DNA of 49,946 bases from CAZABC01 sp964483405 (GTDB lineage: Bacteria > Chloroflexota > Limnocylindria > Limnocylindrales > CSP1-4): positions 1-49,946 of the forward strand of contig CAZABC010000017.1 of the NCBI GenBank assembly GCA_964483405.1, read 5' to 3'. Below the pieces are notes generated by a model. It worked only from the letters and a program-made list of their open reading frames with translations. It was not told the DNA's origin and ran no database searches. The position numbers and the translations under genes are program-made. This document shows, in pieces, positions 8,321-17,698 of the stretch; the first letter of the stretch is position 1, and each line of letters starts with the position of its first letter.

Positions 8321-8674
8321 ATGCGCATCGAAGATCTTGTCGAGGACTTCGCACTCCTCTTGCCCATCGTGATGCTCGTCGTCAGCATCGTCGCCCTCGT
8401 CGTGTGGTTCGCGGCGGGTAGCGGGGGCGGACGGGGGGCTCGCTTCGCGGCATGGCTCGGCCTTGTCGTCCTGACACTGTGGTGCGGGTCGATCGCCGCC
8501 TTCGTCGGGATCCACATCCTGCTCTTCACCCTCGGCTCCACGGCCGCCCTCGTCGGCGTCGCCGTCACGACCGTCTTCATGGTCCTGATGCCGATCGGCT
8601 GGGCGCTCGTGATGCGCCACCGGGCACGATCGGAGACGACGCCGGTCGCGCCGTCCCGGACCGCGGCCCACTGA
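8321..8674 (+). CDS. Small membrane protein, three predicted helices
   Basis: 117 aa, family not recognised. Three strongly hydrophobic segments are visible at about residues 11-32, 43-63 and 67-93, with a short acidic N-terminus and a basic/Thr-rich tail (MRHRARSETTP...). GGAGAG lies upstream of the ATG at 8321. The next gene, the LuxR-type regulator, begins 14 nt after the stop, so this looks like the first gene of the electron-transfer operon. A role as a signal-input or assembly subunit is possible but not shown by sequence. Confidence 0.7.
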   Translation: MRIEDLVEDFALLLPIVMLVVSIVALVVWFAAGSGGGRGARFAAWLGLVVLTLWCGSIAAFVGIHILLFTLGSTAALVGVAVTTVFMVLMPIGWALVMRHRARSETTPVAPSRTAAH

Positions 8675-8688
8675 CCCGGGCGGGATCG

Positions 8689-9405
8689 ATGGCGACGGAG
8701 CCCCGGTCGGGCGGCAACGGGTCGGGTCAGCCGGCTCGCCTCGGCGTCCTCCTCTCGGTCTTCGGCTTCCCGATGGTCGAGGCGGGCCTGCGGGCGGTCA
8801 TCGACGCCGAGCCGGACCTGCGCGTCGTCGGACGGGCCCGCGGTCCCGAGACGATCTGCGAGGACGTCGAGGCGACGGGCGCCGACCTCGTCATCACCGA
8901 GTGCATCCCGTTCGGCGGCTCCGGCTGCACGACGCTCGAGTCGATCGAGACGATCCGGCGGCTCTGCCCCGACAAGAAGATCATCGCCCTCGAGTGCCGC
9001 TGCAACCCCGAGCTCTTCTCGCTGGCCCTCCGTGCCGGCGCCCACGGCTTCCTGACCCGCGAGGCGGGTGAGCTCGACGTCGTCGCGGCCATCCGGAGCG
9101 TCGCTGCCGGGCACACATACGTGAGCCCGTCGATCGTCACCCGGATGGTCGACACGTACGTTCTGCGGACCTCGGACGTCGGCGTCGACGACCCGTACGA
9201 GGCGCTCTCCGACCGGGAGCGGGAGATCCTTCGGCTCGCCTCGATCGGGCACACGAACCGCGACATCGCCCGGGCGCTCCAGCTCTCCGAGCAGACCATC
9301 CACAACCACCGCGCGAGCATCATGGAGAAGCTCGGCCTGCACGACCGGGTCGAGCTCCTGCGGTACTCGCTGCGGCGCGGGCTCCTGGACCCGTCCAACG
9401 TATGA
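8689..9405 (+). CDS. NarL/LuxR-type regulator with Cys-rich, degenerate receiver domain
   Basis: 238 aa. The C-terminal HTH (about 173-233) is typical: LSDREREILRLASIGHTN and AEQ-like recognition region SEQTIHNHRASIMEKLGL. The N-terminal domain follows the NarL receiver fold but lacks its chemistry: the acidic pair expected after strand 1 is replaced in GVLLSVFGFPMVEAGL, the phospho-acceptor Asp is E71 in DLVITECIPFGGSG, and the conserved Lys is R124 in GFLTRE. It carries six Cys (57, 72, 80, 93, 103, 105), unusual for this family. I infer a phosphorylation-independent, perhaps redox or metal-thiolate, sensor controlling the operon. Its stop overlaps the next ATG (ATGA), so it is translationally coupled to the cytochrome gene. 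Confidence 0.85.
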   Translation: MATEPRSGGNGSGQPARLGVLLSVFGFPMVEAGLRAVIDAEPDLRVVGRARGPETICEDVEATGADLVITECIPFGGSGCTTLESIETIRRLCPDKKIIALECRCNPELFSLALRAGAHGFLTREAGELDVVAAIRSVAAGHTYVSPSIVTRMVDTYVLRTSDVGVDDPYEALSDREREILRLASIGHTNRDIARALQLSEQTIHNHRASIMEKLGLHDRVELLRYSLRRGLLDPSNV

Positions 9406-10073
9406 GCCGCTTCCGCGTCGCCGACCTGTGGGCGAGCGTCCGGCCCCGGACGCGGCGCGGCGCGGCCGTCGCGACGGCGGGGATCGTCGGGGGCGCGGCG
9501 TTCTTGGCGGTGGCGATCTACGCCGGTCTCGTCCTGTCGGCCCCGTATCTCGAGGTCTCCCTCCAGCCCCAGGCGAACGCGCGGTCGTGGGCGGCCCTCA
9601 AGCCCGAGTTCGGCGCCTCGAGCAGCTGCGGCCGCTGCCACGAGCCCGAGGCCCAGAAGGCCGCGGCCGCCAGCCACGAGGGGATCGGCTGCCAGAGCTG
9701 CCACGGCCCGCTGCTCGATCACTCGCTCGTCGCCGACGCGTCGCCCGGGGACGCGGACGACCTGGCCGTGCCGACCGACGAGCTCTGCGTCTCCTGCCAT
9801 GTGGCGGTCGTCGGACGGCCCGACTCGGTCCGCCAGATCGTGCCGGCCGACCACTACGTCGCCGAGTGCCTCCAGTGCCACGACCCGCACACCGGCATCT
9901 CGAGGCCGCCGATGGTCGTCCTCCATCCGCTCGACCGGCTGCCGGCCTGCGTGACCTGCCACGGCCCGGAGGGCTTCAAGGCCCGCAACCAGCGCCACCC
10001 GGACGTCGGCGATCGCGACGCCGAATGCCTCGCCTGCCACGCCGCCGGCAGCGGCCCAGGACAGATCGAGTAG
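9402..10073 (+). CDS. Membrane-anchored six-haem cytochrome c
   Basis: 223 aa with one N-terminal hydrophobic anchor (about 21-46) and a soluble domain exported across the membrane. Six CxxCH haem-binding motifs start at C76, C97, C129, C156, C183 and C209. Between them the spacing is 15-30 residues, and extra His residues could serve as distal ligands. The layout recalls NapC/NirT and NrfH-like or Hmc-type electron carriers, but haem number and order fit none exactly. It starts on the ATGA overlap with the regulator and is 10 nt before the ferredoxin gene, so it probably accepts or donates electrons to the ferredoxin/NrfD pair. Confidence 0.9.
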   Translation: MSRFRVADLWASVRPRTRRGAAVATAGIVGGAAFLAVAIYAGLVLSAPYLEVSLQPQANARSWAALKPEFGASSSCGRCHEPEAQKAAAASHEGIGCQSCHGPLLDHSLVADASPGDADDLAVPTDELCVSCHVAVVGRPDSVRQIVPADHYVAECLQCHDPHTGISRPPMVVLHPLDRLPACVTCHGPEGFKARNQRHPDVGDRDAECLACHAAGSGPGQIE

Positions 10074-10083
10074 CGAGCCCACG

Positions 10084-11223
10084 ATGACCGACGACCTCGA
10101 TCGCCAGGACCCCACGACGCCGCTCGAGGGCTCGCACGCGCCCCTGGTCGAGCCCGAGTCGGACGAGCCCGCGCCGGTGGCGGCCGACGTCGACGCCGGG
10201 CCGGCGCTGCCGATCGCGACCGAGCCCGAGCCGGCCGAGCCGTCGGCCGAGGTGGCTGACGTCGACGCCGTGCCGGCGCTGCCGGTCACGCCGGAGCCGG
10301 CGGCCGTCCCGCTCGCGGTCCCCACGGCCCAGGTCGTGACCGCGACCCCGGACGACCTCGTCCCGCTCGACGAGCTCGCCCCCGCGATCGCGGCGGCGTC
10401 GGTCAGCCGCCGTCGGTTCCTCGGCTTCGGCCTCGCCGTCGGCGCCTCGCTCGCCGGCGGGCTCGCCGGCGCCGCCGTCCTTGCCCGCTACTTCCCGGTC
10501 TTCGCCGAGCCGGCCGCCGCGGCCGAGCCGATCGTCCCGACCTACGACCCGGCGAGCAAGCAGTGGGTCTTCGTCGTCGACACCGCCGCCTGCATCGGCT
10601 GCGGCCTGTGCGTGGCGGCGTGCAAGGAAGAGAACAAGGTGCCCGAGGAGGGGGCCTTCAACCGGACCTGGGTCGAGCGCCACACGGTCACCACCGACGG
10701 CACGGTCTACGTCGACTCACCCGAGGGCGGGATCGACGGGTTCCCACCGGAGTCGACCGCGCCCGGTGCCGCGGGCAAGCCGGTCGCCGACGCCTTCTTC
10801 GAGCCGCGACTGTGCATGCAGTGCAGCGCGTCGCCGTGCACGACGGTCTGCCCGGTCGGCGCGACGTACCGGACGGCCGACGGGGTGATCCTCGTCGACG
10901 CGCGCCGCTGCATCGGCTGCGGCTACTGCGTCGTCGCCTGCCCGTACGGCGCCCGCTACCTCGTCCCCGCCGGCCCGCATGCCCCGAACGACACGCCCGG
11001 CGTCGCCGACAAGTGCACCTGGTGCTACCACCGGATCAGCCGCGACCTCCTTCCGGCCTGTGTCGAGGTCTGCCCCGTCGGCGCCCGCAAGTTCGGCGAC
11101 GCGGCCGACCCGAACAGCGAGATCGCGACGATCGTCCGCGAGCGGGACCCCCAGATGCTCGACCCGGAGTTCGGCACGCAGCCTCGCGTGCTCTATCTCG
11201 GCCCGTCGATCGAGGAAGCCTGA
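10084..11223 (+). CDS. NrfC/PsrB-type ferredoxin subunit with four [4Fe-4S] motifs and an internal Tat signal
   Basis: 379 aa. Four Cys groups begin at C170 (CIGCGLCVAAC), C244 (CMQCSASPCTTVCP), C276 (CIGCGYCVVACP) and C311 (CTWC...CVEVCP), the pattern of DMSO reductase-type electron-transfer subunits. A twin-arginine motif SRRRFLG at 108-114 precedes a hydrophobic segment, so the clusters are exported. Unusually, about 107 acidic, Pro/Ala-rich residues come first and contain a 24-residue duplication (ADVDA.PALP, repeat starts 72 nt apart). A GTG at 10336 would give a normal-length Tat signal but has no obvious SD. Three nt separate the stop from the NrfD gene. Confidence 0.9.
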   Translation: MTDDLDRQDPTTPLEGSHAPLVEPESDEPAPVAADVDAGPALPIATEPEPAEPSAEVADVDAVPALPVTPEPAAVPLAVPTAQVVTATPDDLVPLDELAPAIAAASVSRRRFLGFGLAVGASLAGGLAGAAVLARYFPVFAEPAAAAEPIVPTYDPASKQWVFVVDTAACIGCGLCVAACKEENKVPEEGAFNRTWVERHTVTTDGTVYVDSPEGGIDGFPPESTAPGAAGKPVADAFFEPRLCMQCSASPCTTVCPVGATYRTADGVILVDARRCIGCGYCVVACPYGARYLVPAGPHAPNDTPGVADKCTWCYHRISRDLLPACVEVCPVGARKFGDAADPNSEIATIVRERDPQMLDPEFGTQPRVLYLGPSIEEA

Positions 11224-11226
11224 GCG

Positions 11227-12627
11227 ATGCAGACCGTCGCCCCCTCGATCACCCTCAGCGGCCGCCGGATCGTCTTCTCGCCGCGGGCCGGCGTCGGCTT
11301 CCTCGTCGGCGAGATCCGGGGCATGTCGATCGGCCTGCGCCTCTGGTTCGCGTTCCTGCTCGGGATCCTCGGCCTGACGGCGATCGCCGCGCTCATCGCC
11401 CTGCCGCCCGGCTGGGAGGTCTTCGGGACGACGCCGTCGTTCGAGTGGGGTCTCCTCATCATCGGCTACGTCTTCTTCGCGATCATGACGAGCGGCCTTT
11501 GCCTCGCCTCGTCGCTCGGCACGGTCTTCGGGATCCAGCGCTTCATGCCGCTCGAGAAGCGGCACGCGATCCTCGCGGTCCTCTCGCTGACCGCCGCCTT
11601 CGGGATCATCGCCCTAGACCTCCACTACCCGATCCGGATGGTCTTCGGGGCGGTCCTCGTGCCCTCCCCCACCTCGCCGATGTGGTGGATGGGCGTCTTC
11701 TACGGAATCTACCTGTGCTGCCTCCTCGTCGAGGTCTGGAGCATGTTCACGGGCCACCCGCTGATCCACCAGTGGGCGTGCGTCGCATCGTCGTGCATGG
11801 CGATCATCGCCCCGGCGACGCTCGGCGCGGTCTTCGCGATCCTCGCCGTCCGCTCGTTCTGGCACGACCCGCTCTCGCCGGTCCTCATGGTCTCGTCGGC
11901 GCTCGCCCTCGGGACGTCGCTCCTCGGGATCGTGTTCTACGCGGTCTACCGGACCCGCCGGAGCGGCTGGGAGCGAGCCCGAAGCGTCGCGATGCCGTCG
12001 ATCCGGATCCTCCTCGCCATCGCCATCGTGCTCGTGTCGGTCCTGCTCGCCCGGCACGTCCTCGTCGGGCTGAACGGGACCATGCCGGGCCAGGTCGAGG
12101 CGGCGGACGCGCTGGTGAGCGGGCCGCTCGCGGTACCGTTCTGGGGTCGGGTGGGCCTCGGCCTCCTCGTCCCGCTGGTCATCCTCGCCCTGCCCTGGAC
12201 GAGCAACGTCCACGGCATCTTCATCGCCTCGGCGCTCGCCTTCACCGGCATCCTCGTCGACCGCTACCTCTTCGTCGCCGCCGGCCAGATCGCCCCGGTG
12301 ACGACGTCGGCAGGGACCGTTTCCTACCCGTTCGCGCCGTACGTTCCGAGCCCGGTCGAGATCATGATCGTCATCGGTGCGGGCGCCTTCGTCGCCTTCG
12401 GCTACACCCTCGCCGAGCGGTACCTCGACCTGTCCGAGTCGGACGTCCACGTCGCGCCCGCGCAGTGGGTCTGGTACCGGATCAAGCAGCTCGCCGGGCG
12501 CGACGTCCCCGACGCCGCCCGGCATCCCGACCGCGCCGACGGCGCCGTGGTCGCCTCGGTCGGCGACGCGCCGACCCCGAGCCAGGTCTCCGTCCCTGAG
12601 CCGGTGGCGATCCGAGGCGAGCGATGA
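11227..12627 (+). CDS. NrfD/PsrC-family quinone-interacting membrane subunit
   Basis: 466 aa integral membrane protein with about ten hydrophobic helices, the first near residue 40-60. NrfD/PsrC proteins bind menaquinol and exchange electrons with the partner ferredoxin encoded directly upstream; some also translocate protons. The loop containing ALDLHYPIRM and PTSPMWWMGVFYG matches the family's quinol-site region between helices 3 and 4. A polar tail of about 50 residues ends the protein. The gene is 3 nt after the ferredoxin gene and its stop overlaps the next ATG, so stoichiometric production with its partners is expected. No molybdopterin or nitrite reductase catalytic gene is nearby. Confidence 0.9.
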   Translation: MQTVAPSITLSGRRIVFSPRAGVGFLVGEIRGMSIGLRLWFAFLLGILGLTAIAALIALPPGWEVFGTTPSFEWGLLIIGYVFFAIMTSGLCLASSLGTVFGIQRFMPLEKRHAILAVLSLTAAFGIIALDLHYPIRMVFGAVLVPSPTSPMWWMGVFYGIYLCCLLVEVWSMFTGHPLIHQWACVASSCMAIIAPATLGAVFAILAVRSFWHDPLSPVLMVSSALALGTSLLGIVFYAVYRTRRSGWERARSVAMPSIRILLAIAIVLVSVLLARHVLVGLNGTMPGQVEAADALVSGPLAVPFWGRVGLGLLVPLVILALPWTSNVHGIFIASALAFTGILVDRYLFVAAGQIAPVTTSAGTVSYPFAPYVPSPVEIMIVIGAGAFVAFGYTLAERYLDLSESDVHVAPAQWVWYRIKQLAGRDVPDAARHPDRADGAVVASVGDAPTPSQVSVPEPVAIRGER

Positions 12628-13238
12628 TCGCCCGCTCGCTCGACGGCCGCGGCTACTGGGTCCTCGTCGCGTCGCTCGCCTTCGCCGTCGCCGTCGTCAC
12701 GATCGTCCTGTTCAACGTCGCGGTCGTGCCCGAGCTCCGCCAGGGCGGGGCGATCGCCGCGCTGATCAACCCCTCACCCTCGCCGACCCCGACCCCGACG
12801 GCGACACCCGAGCCGACGCCGCTCTCGCCGATGTCCCCGAGCGGCCTCGCCATCGCCCCGGACTCCGACTGCGCCGGCTGCCACCTGACGACGTCGGGCG
12901 TCATCGACACGAAGCCGATCCCGCTCATGGGTCACCCGCTCGAAGGCTGGAAGGACTGCACGGCCTGCCATGCGCCCGGCCGGCTCGTCGAGACGGCGGA
13001 GGGGCACACCGGCCTCCACAAGGAGGACTGCCTCGTCTGCCACCAGGTCCGGCCGGCCGAGTCGTCCGCCGAGCCGCGGCCGCACCATGTCTACGCGGAC
13101 CAGCCGTGCATCTCGTGTCACGGGGTCAAGGCGCCGCTGCCCACCGACATGGAGGGGCGGAACGACTGCTGGATCTGCCACGCCGGGACCGAGTTCGCCG
13201 ACCTCTTCGGGGCGCCGGAGGCCTCGCCGGTCCCGTAA
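12624..13238 (+). CDS. Membrane-anchored five-haem cytochrome c
   Basis: 204 aa with an N-terminal anchor (about 11-34), a Pro/Ser/Thr linker (about 50-74, PSPSPTPTPTATPEPTP) and a haem domain with five CxxCH motifs at C83, C112, C136, C162 and C182. Conserved-looking His residues at 104, 128 and 154-155 could be distal ligands, giving a layout like small NapC/c7-type carriers. The flexible linker would let the domain reach partners away from the membrane, or through the cell wall of a monoderm. ATGA overlap with the NrfD gene. Likely electron exit or entry point of the module; partner unknown. Confidence 0.9.
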   Translation: MIARSLDGRGYWVLVASLAFAVAVVTIVLFNVAVVPELRQGGAIAALINPSPSPTPTPTATPEPTPLSPMSPSGLAIAPDSDCAGCHLTTSGVIDTKPIPLMGHPLEGWKDCTACHAPGRLVETAEGHTGLHKEDCLVCHQVRPAESSAEPRPHHVYADQPCISCHGVKAPLPTDMEGRNDCWICHAGTEFADLFGAPEASPVP

Positions 13239-13446
13239 CCGCGTTGCGGGCAGGCCCGTGCCCGGCGCGCCGGATCCGCGGTTGCGTTCCGATGGCACTT
13301 GCGCTCGTGCGTACCTCGCGTGACAGTGGGTCGCTGCCACGGGGGGCTGTGACACGCGGTGCAGATGCGAGCCGCCGGCTCCGCGCCGAGCCACTGGCGA
13401 GACCGACCCGCTGGCAGCTGCGGGCATCGCGTCAGGAGGTCGGTCG

Positions 13447-13716
13447 ATGAGCGCCCACACCCCATCCGTCCAGCACCATGTCGTGCCGTTCCCGCTCGAG
13501 ATGCTCGGCGCCGCCGTCATCGGCGCCGTCCTCATGTTCGGCGCCCTGGCGATCGCCGGCGACGTCGTGCCGACGACGATGCCGTGGGACACAGCGGGGA
13601 CGCAGATCCCGCCGGAGACCGGGATGCTGATCCAGCGACACGGGGAGCAGGGGGCTTCCTGGGTGACCCCCGCCGTCCAGGTCTACCGGGCGGGCGAGAT
13701 CGCCGGCGGGCGCTGA
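13447..13716 (+). CDS. Small membrane protein, 89 aa
   Basis: Family not recognised. One hydrophobic helix (about 15-38, EMLGAAVIGAVLMFGALAIAG) is followed by a short exported-looking tail with WDTAGTQIPPETGM. AGGAGG lies 8 nt before the ATG at 13447. It follows the five-haem cytochrome gene by 208 bp on the same strand and its last 34 bp overlap the 3' end of the convergent ABC gene. It could be a seventh subunit of the electron-transfer module or an independent small gene; the intervening DNA holds only a weak hairpin and no other gene. Confidence 0.6.
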   Translation: MSAHTPSVQHHVVPFPLEMLGAAVIGAVLMFGALAIAGDVVPTTMPWDTAGTQIPPETGMLIQRHGEQGASWVTPAVQVYRAGEIAGGR

Positions 13717-14558
13717 CCGTCGCGCCAGCCGGGATCCGCCGCGCGGAGCGCTTCGCGGACCTCGGTGACGAGCTCGAAGTAGCGCGGCAGCTCCCGGGTC
13801 TCGGCCGTGCGCGCCCCCGGCAGGTCGACGGGCACGATCGCCGCCACTCGGCCGGGCCGGGGTGACATGACGACGACCCGCGTCGAGAGGAAGACCGCCT
13901 CGGGGATCGAGTGGGTCACGAACAGGATCGTCGTCGCGGTCCGGTCCCGGATCCGGAGCAGCTCGAGGTTCATCCGCTCGCGGGTCATCTCGTCGAGGGC
14001 ACCGAACGGCTCGTCCATCAGCAGGACGGAGGGACCGAGCGCCAGCGCCCGGGCGATCGCGACCCGCTGGGCCATCCCACCCGAGAGCTGCGGGGGGCGG
14101 TGATCGGCGAACGCCTCGAGCTCGACGATGGCGAGCAGCTCGGTGGCCCGGGTGGCGCGCTCGGCCGCCGGCCGGCCGGCGATCTCGAGCGGCAGTTCGA
14201 CGTTGCCGCGGATGGTCCGCCAGTCGAACAGGACGGGCGCCTGGAAGACCATCCCGAGGGCGCGGTCGGCCCGCGCCCGGGGCGCCGGCTTGCCGTTGAC
14301 GGCGACGGTCCCGCTCGTCGCGGGCTCGAGGTCGGCGACGATCCGCAGGAGCGTCGACTTCCCGCAGCCGGACGGCCCGATGATCGAGACGAGCTCGCCC
14401 GGCGCCACCTCGAGGTCGAAGCCGGCGAGCGCCTCGACCCGGGTCGCGGCCCGGCCGGGCGTCTCGAAGACCTTCGAGACGCCGCGGAGGAGGACGACGG
14501 GTCCGGGCCGGGTCGCCACGGGTCCCGCGACCCCGGCGGCCTCGGCCCGGCTCCTCAT
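13683..14558 (-). CDS. ABC transporter ATP-binding protein, NitT/TauT (SsuB/TauB/ThiZ) type
   Basis: 291 aa cytoplasmic ATPase. Walker A GPSGCGKST is at 61-69, the Q-loop in MVFQAPVLFDWRT, the signature LSGGMAQR, Walker B VLLMDEPFGALD and the switch His in FVTHSIPEA. The sequence is of the family that energises nitrate, sulfonate, taurine or hydroxymethylpyrimidine uptake. No permease or binding-protein gene is in the window, so it is an orphan subunit here. It begins 11 nt after the aminotransferase stop and is probably co-transcribed; the operon suggests a nitrogenous substrate related to pyrimidine or beta-alanine metabolism, which is inference. Confidence 0.85.
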   Translation of the reverse strand: MRSRAEAAGVAGPVATRPGPVVLLRGVSKVFETPGRAATRVEALAGFDLEVAPGELVSIIGPSGCGKSTLLRIVADLEPATSGTVAVNGKPAPRARADRALGMVFQAPVLFDWRTIRGNVELPLEIAGRPAAERATRATELLAIVELEAFADHRPPQLSGGMAQRVAIARALALGPSVLLMDEPFGALDEMTRERMNLELLRIRDRTATTILFVTHSIPEAVFLSTRVVVMSPRPGRVAAIVPVDLPGARTAETRELPRYFELVTEVREALRAADPGWRDGQRPPAISPAR

Positions 14559-14569
14559 GGGCAGCGGGG

Positions 14570-15901
14570 TCAGCCCACGACCGCCTGGTCGGCGATGTCG
14601 AGGGCGGCGTCGATGACGGCGAAGCCCTCGGCCAGCTCGTCCTCGGTGATGATGAGCGGCGGGTTGGTGTGGATCGAGTTGTTGGCGATCATCGCGTACA
14701 CGCCGTTGTCGCGGAGGTGCTTGCCGACCGCCTTCATCTCGTCGCTCGTCCCGTTGAACGGGGTGAGCGGCGTCCACGGATCGTGGCTCCGGACGAGGTC
14801 GAGGACGCCGAACAGGCCGAGGTTCCGGTGGGCGCCGATCGAGGGGTGCTTCGCGGCGAGCCGCTCGTGGTGGGCCCGCATGACCTCGCCCATCCGGGCG
14901 CTCCGGGCGATGAGGTCGTCCTCCTCGTAGACCCGGATCGTCGCGAGCGCCGCGGCCAGACTGACCGGGTGGCTCGAGTAGGTCAGGCCACCGAAGAACA
15001 TCTTCGACTCGAAGGCCTCGGCGATGTGGTGCCGCATCGCGACCGCGCCGAGCGGCAGGTAGCTCGAGGTGAGGCCCTTCGCCATCGTCATCAGGTCGGG
15101 CACGACGTCCCAGTGGTCGACCGCGAACCAGCGGCCGGTCCGGCCGAAGCCGGCCATGACCTCGTCGGCGACCATGAGGATCCCGTAGCGATCGCAGATC
15201 TCGCGGACGCCCTGGAGGTAGCCGTCGGGCGGGATGAGGATGCCGTTCGTCCCCACGACCGTCTCGAGGAAGACGGCGGCGACCGTATGCGGCCCCTCGT
15301 AGCGGATGACGTCCTCGAGCCCCTGGAGGCTCTCCTCGACCGGTCGCGGCTCCTTCTCGCCCCAGCGATGCGTGTCGGGGTAGCGGACGACGCCGACGAG
15401 CCCCGGCTCGTTCGCCCAGCGGCGCGGGTCGCCGGTCAGGGTCATCGCCCCGAAGGTCGCGCCGTGGTAGGCGCGGTAGCGGGCGAGGACCTTCGTCCGG
15501 CCGGTGTGGTGACGGGCGAGCTTGATCGCGTTCTCGATCGCCTCGGCGCCGCCGAGAGTGAAGAAGACCTTGTCCAGGTCGCCGGGCATGATCTCGGCCA
15601 TCTTCGCCCCGAGCCGGGCGCGGACCTCCGTCGCGAACGCCGGCTGGACGTACTGGAGCCTGGTCGCCTGCTCGACGATGGCGTCGACGACGCGCTTGTC
15701 GCCGTGCCCGATGTTGACCGACATCAGCTGGCTGTTGAAGTCGAGGATCCGTCGACCCTCGGGCGTGTAGAGCCAGACGCCCTCGGCCCGGTCGATCGCG
15801 ATGGGGTCGAGCGCGCCCTGGACGGACCAGCTGAAGAGCGTGTGCGCTCGCGACAGGCGGACGATCTCCTCGGACGTCGCCCGGTCGGTCTGGGCAGTCA
15901 T
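14570..15901 (-). CDS. Class III aminotransferase, probably beta-alanine/omega-amino acid:pyruvate
   Basis: 443 aa, normal for omega-transaminases. Features: GGAEAIENAIKLAR near 115-130, the PLP-contacting Asp in ILMVADEVMAGFGRTGRW, and the PLP Lys K275 in TMAKGLTSS. Context is the best guide to substrate: permease, beta-ureidopropionase and dihydropyrimidinase genes lie alongside, so beta-alanine (giving malonate semialdehyde) is the likely amino donor. A taurine or GABA substrate cannot be excluded, and the downstream NitT/TauT-type ATPase would be compatible with taurine. ATG at 15901 is chosen over 15955 by family N-terminus. Confidence 0.85.
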   Translation of the reverse strand: MTAQTDRATSEEIVRLSRAHTLFSWSVQGALDPIAIDRAEGVWLYTPEGRRILDFNSQLMSVNIGHGDKRVVDAIVEQATRLQYVQPAFATEVRARLGAKMAEIMPGDLDKVFFTLGGAEAIENAIKLARHHTGRTKVLARYRAYHGATFGAMTLTGDPRRWANEPGLVGVVRYPDTHRWGEKEPRPVEESLQGLEDVIRYEGPHTVAAVFLETVVGTNGILIPPDGYLQGVREICDRYGILMVADEVMAGFGRTGRWFAVDHWDVVPDLMTMAKGLTSSYLPLGAVAMRHHIAEAFESKMFFGGLTYSSHPVSLAAALATIRVYEEDDLIARSARMGEVMRAHHERLAAKHPSIGAHRNLGLFGVLDLVRSHDPWTPLTPFNGTSDEMKAVGKHLRDNGVYAMIANNSIHTNPPLIITEDELAEGFAVIDAALDIADQAVVG

Positions 15902-15995
15902 TCGATGCACCTCTGGGTGGTCGGGGCCGGCGGGGAGCATGGCGGGACAAGCCACCGGCGCGGATGGTGCCCCGAGCGTACACCGACCGGGAAGG

Positions 15996-16025
15996 CCGAG
16001 ACCCCTCCGTTCGGAGGGGTCTCGG
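15996..16025 (-). terminator. Hairpin terminator after the permease gene
   Basis: Perfect 13-bp stem CCGAGACCCCTCC / GGAGGGGTCTCGG with a GTTC loop, in the 192-bp gap between the permease stop and the aminotransferase start. No U-run follows, so termination may be partial, giving more permease than aminotransferase transcript. Confidence 0.6.
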
Positions 16026-16093
16026 GTGCCGTTCGGACCACCGCCAGGGAGGCCCGCGGATCGCTCCGTCGGGCCGTCGCCGGGACGGGGGCG

Positions 16094-17698
<1,605 letters not shown>

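Noticed and set aside
13239..13446. Frame MALALVRTSRDSG... between the five-haem cytochrome and the 89-aa gene
   Set aside because: No SD, basic low-complexity composition and no stop before the next gene; only a weak hairpin (GGGCA...TGCCC) is supported here.
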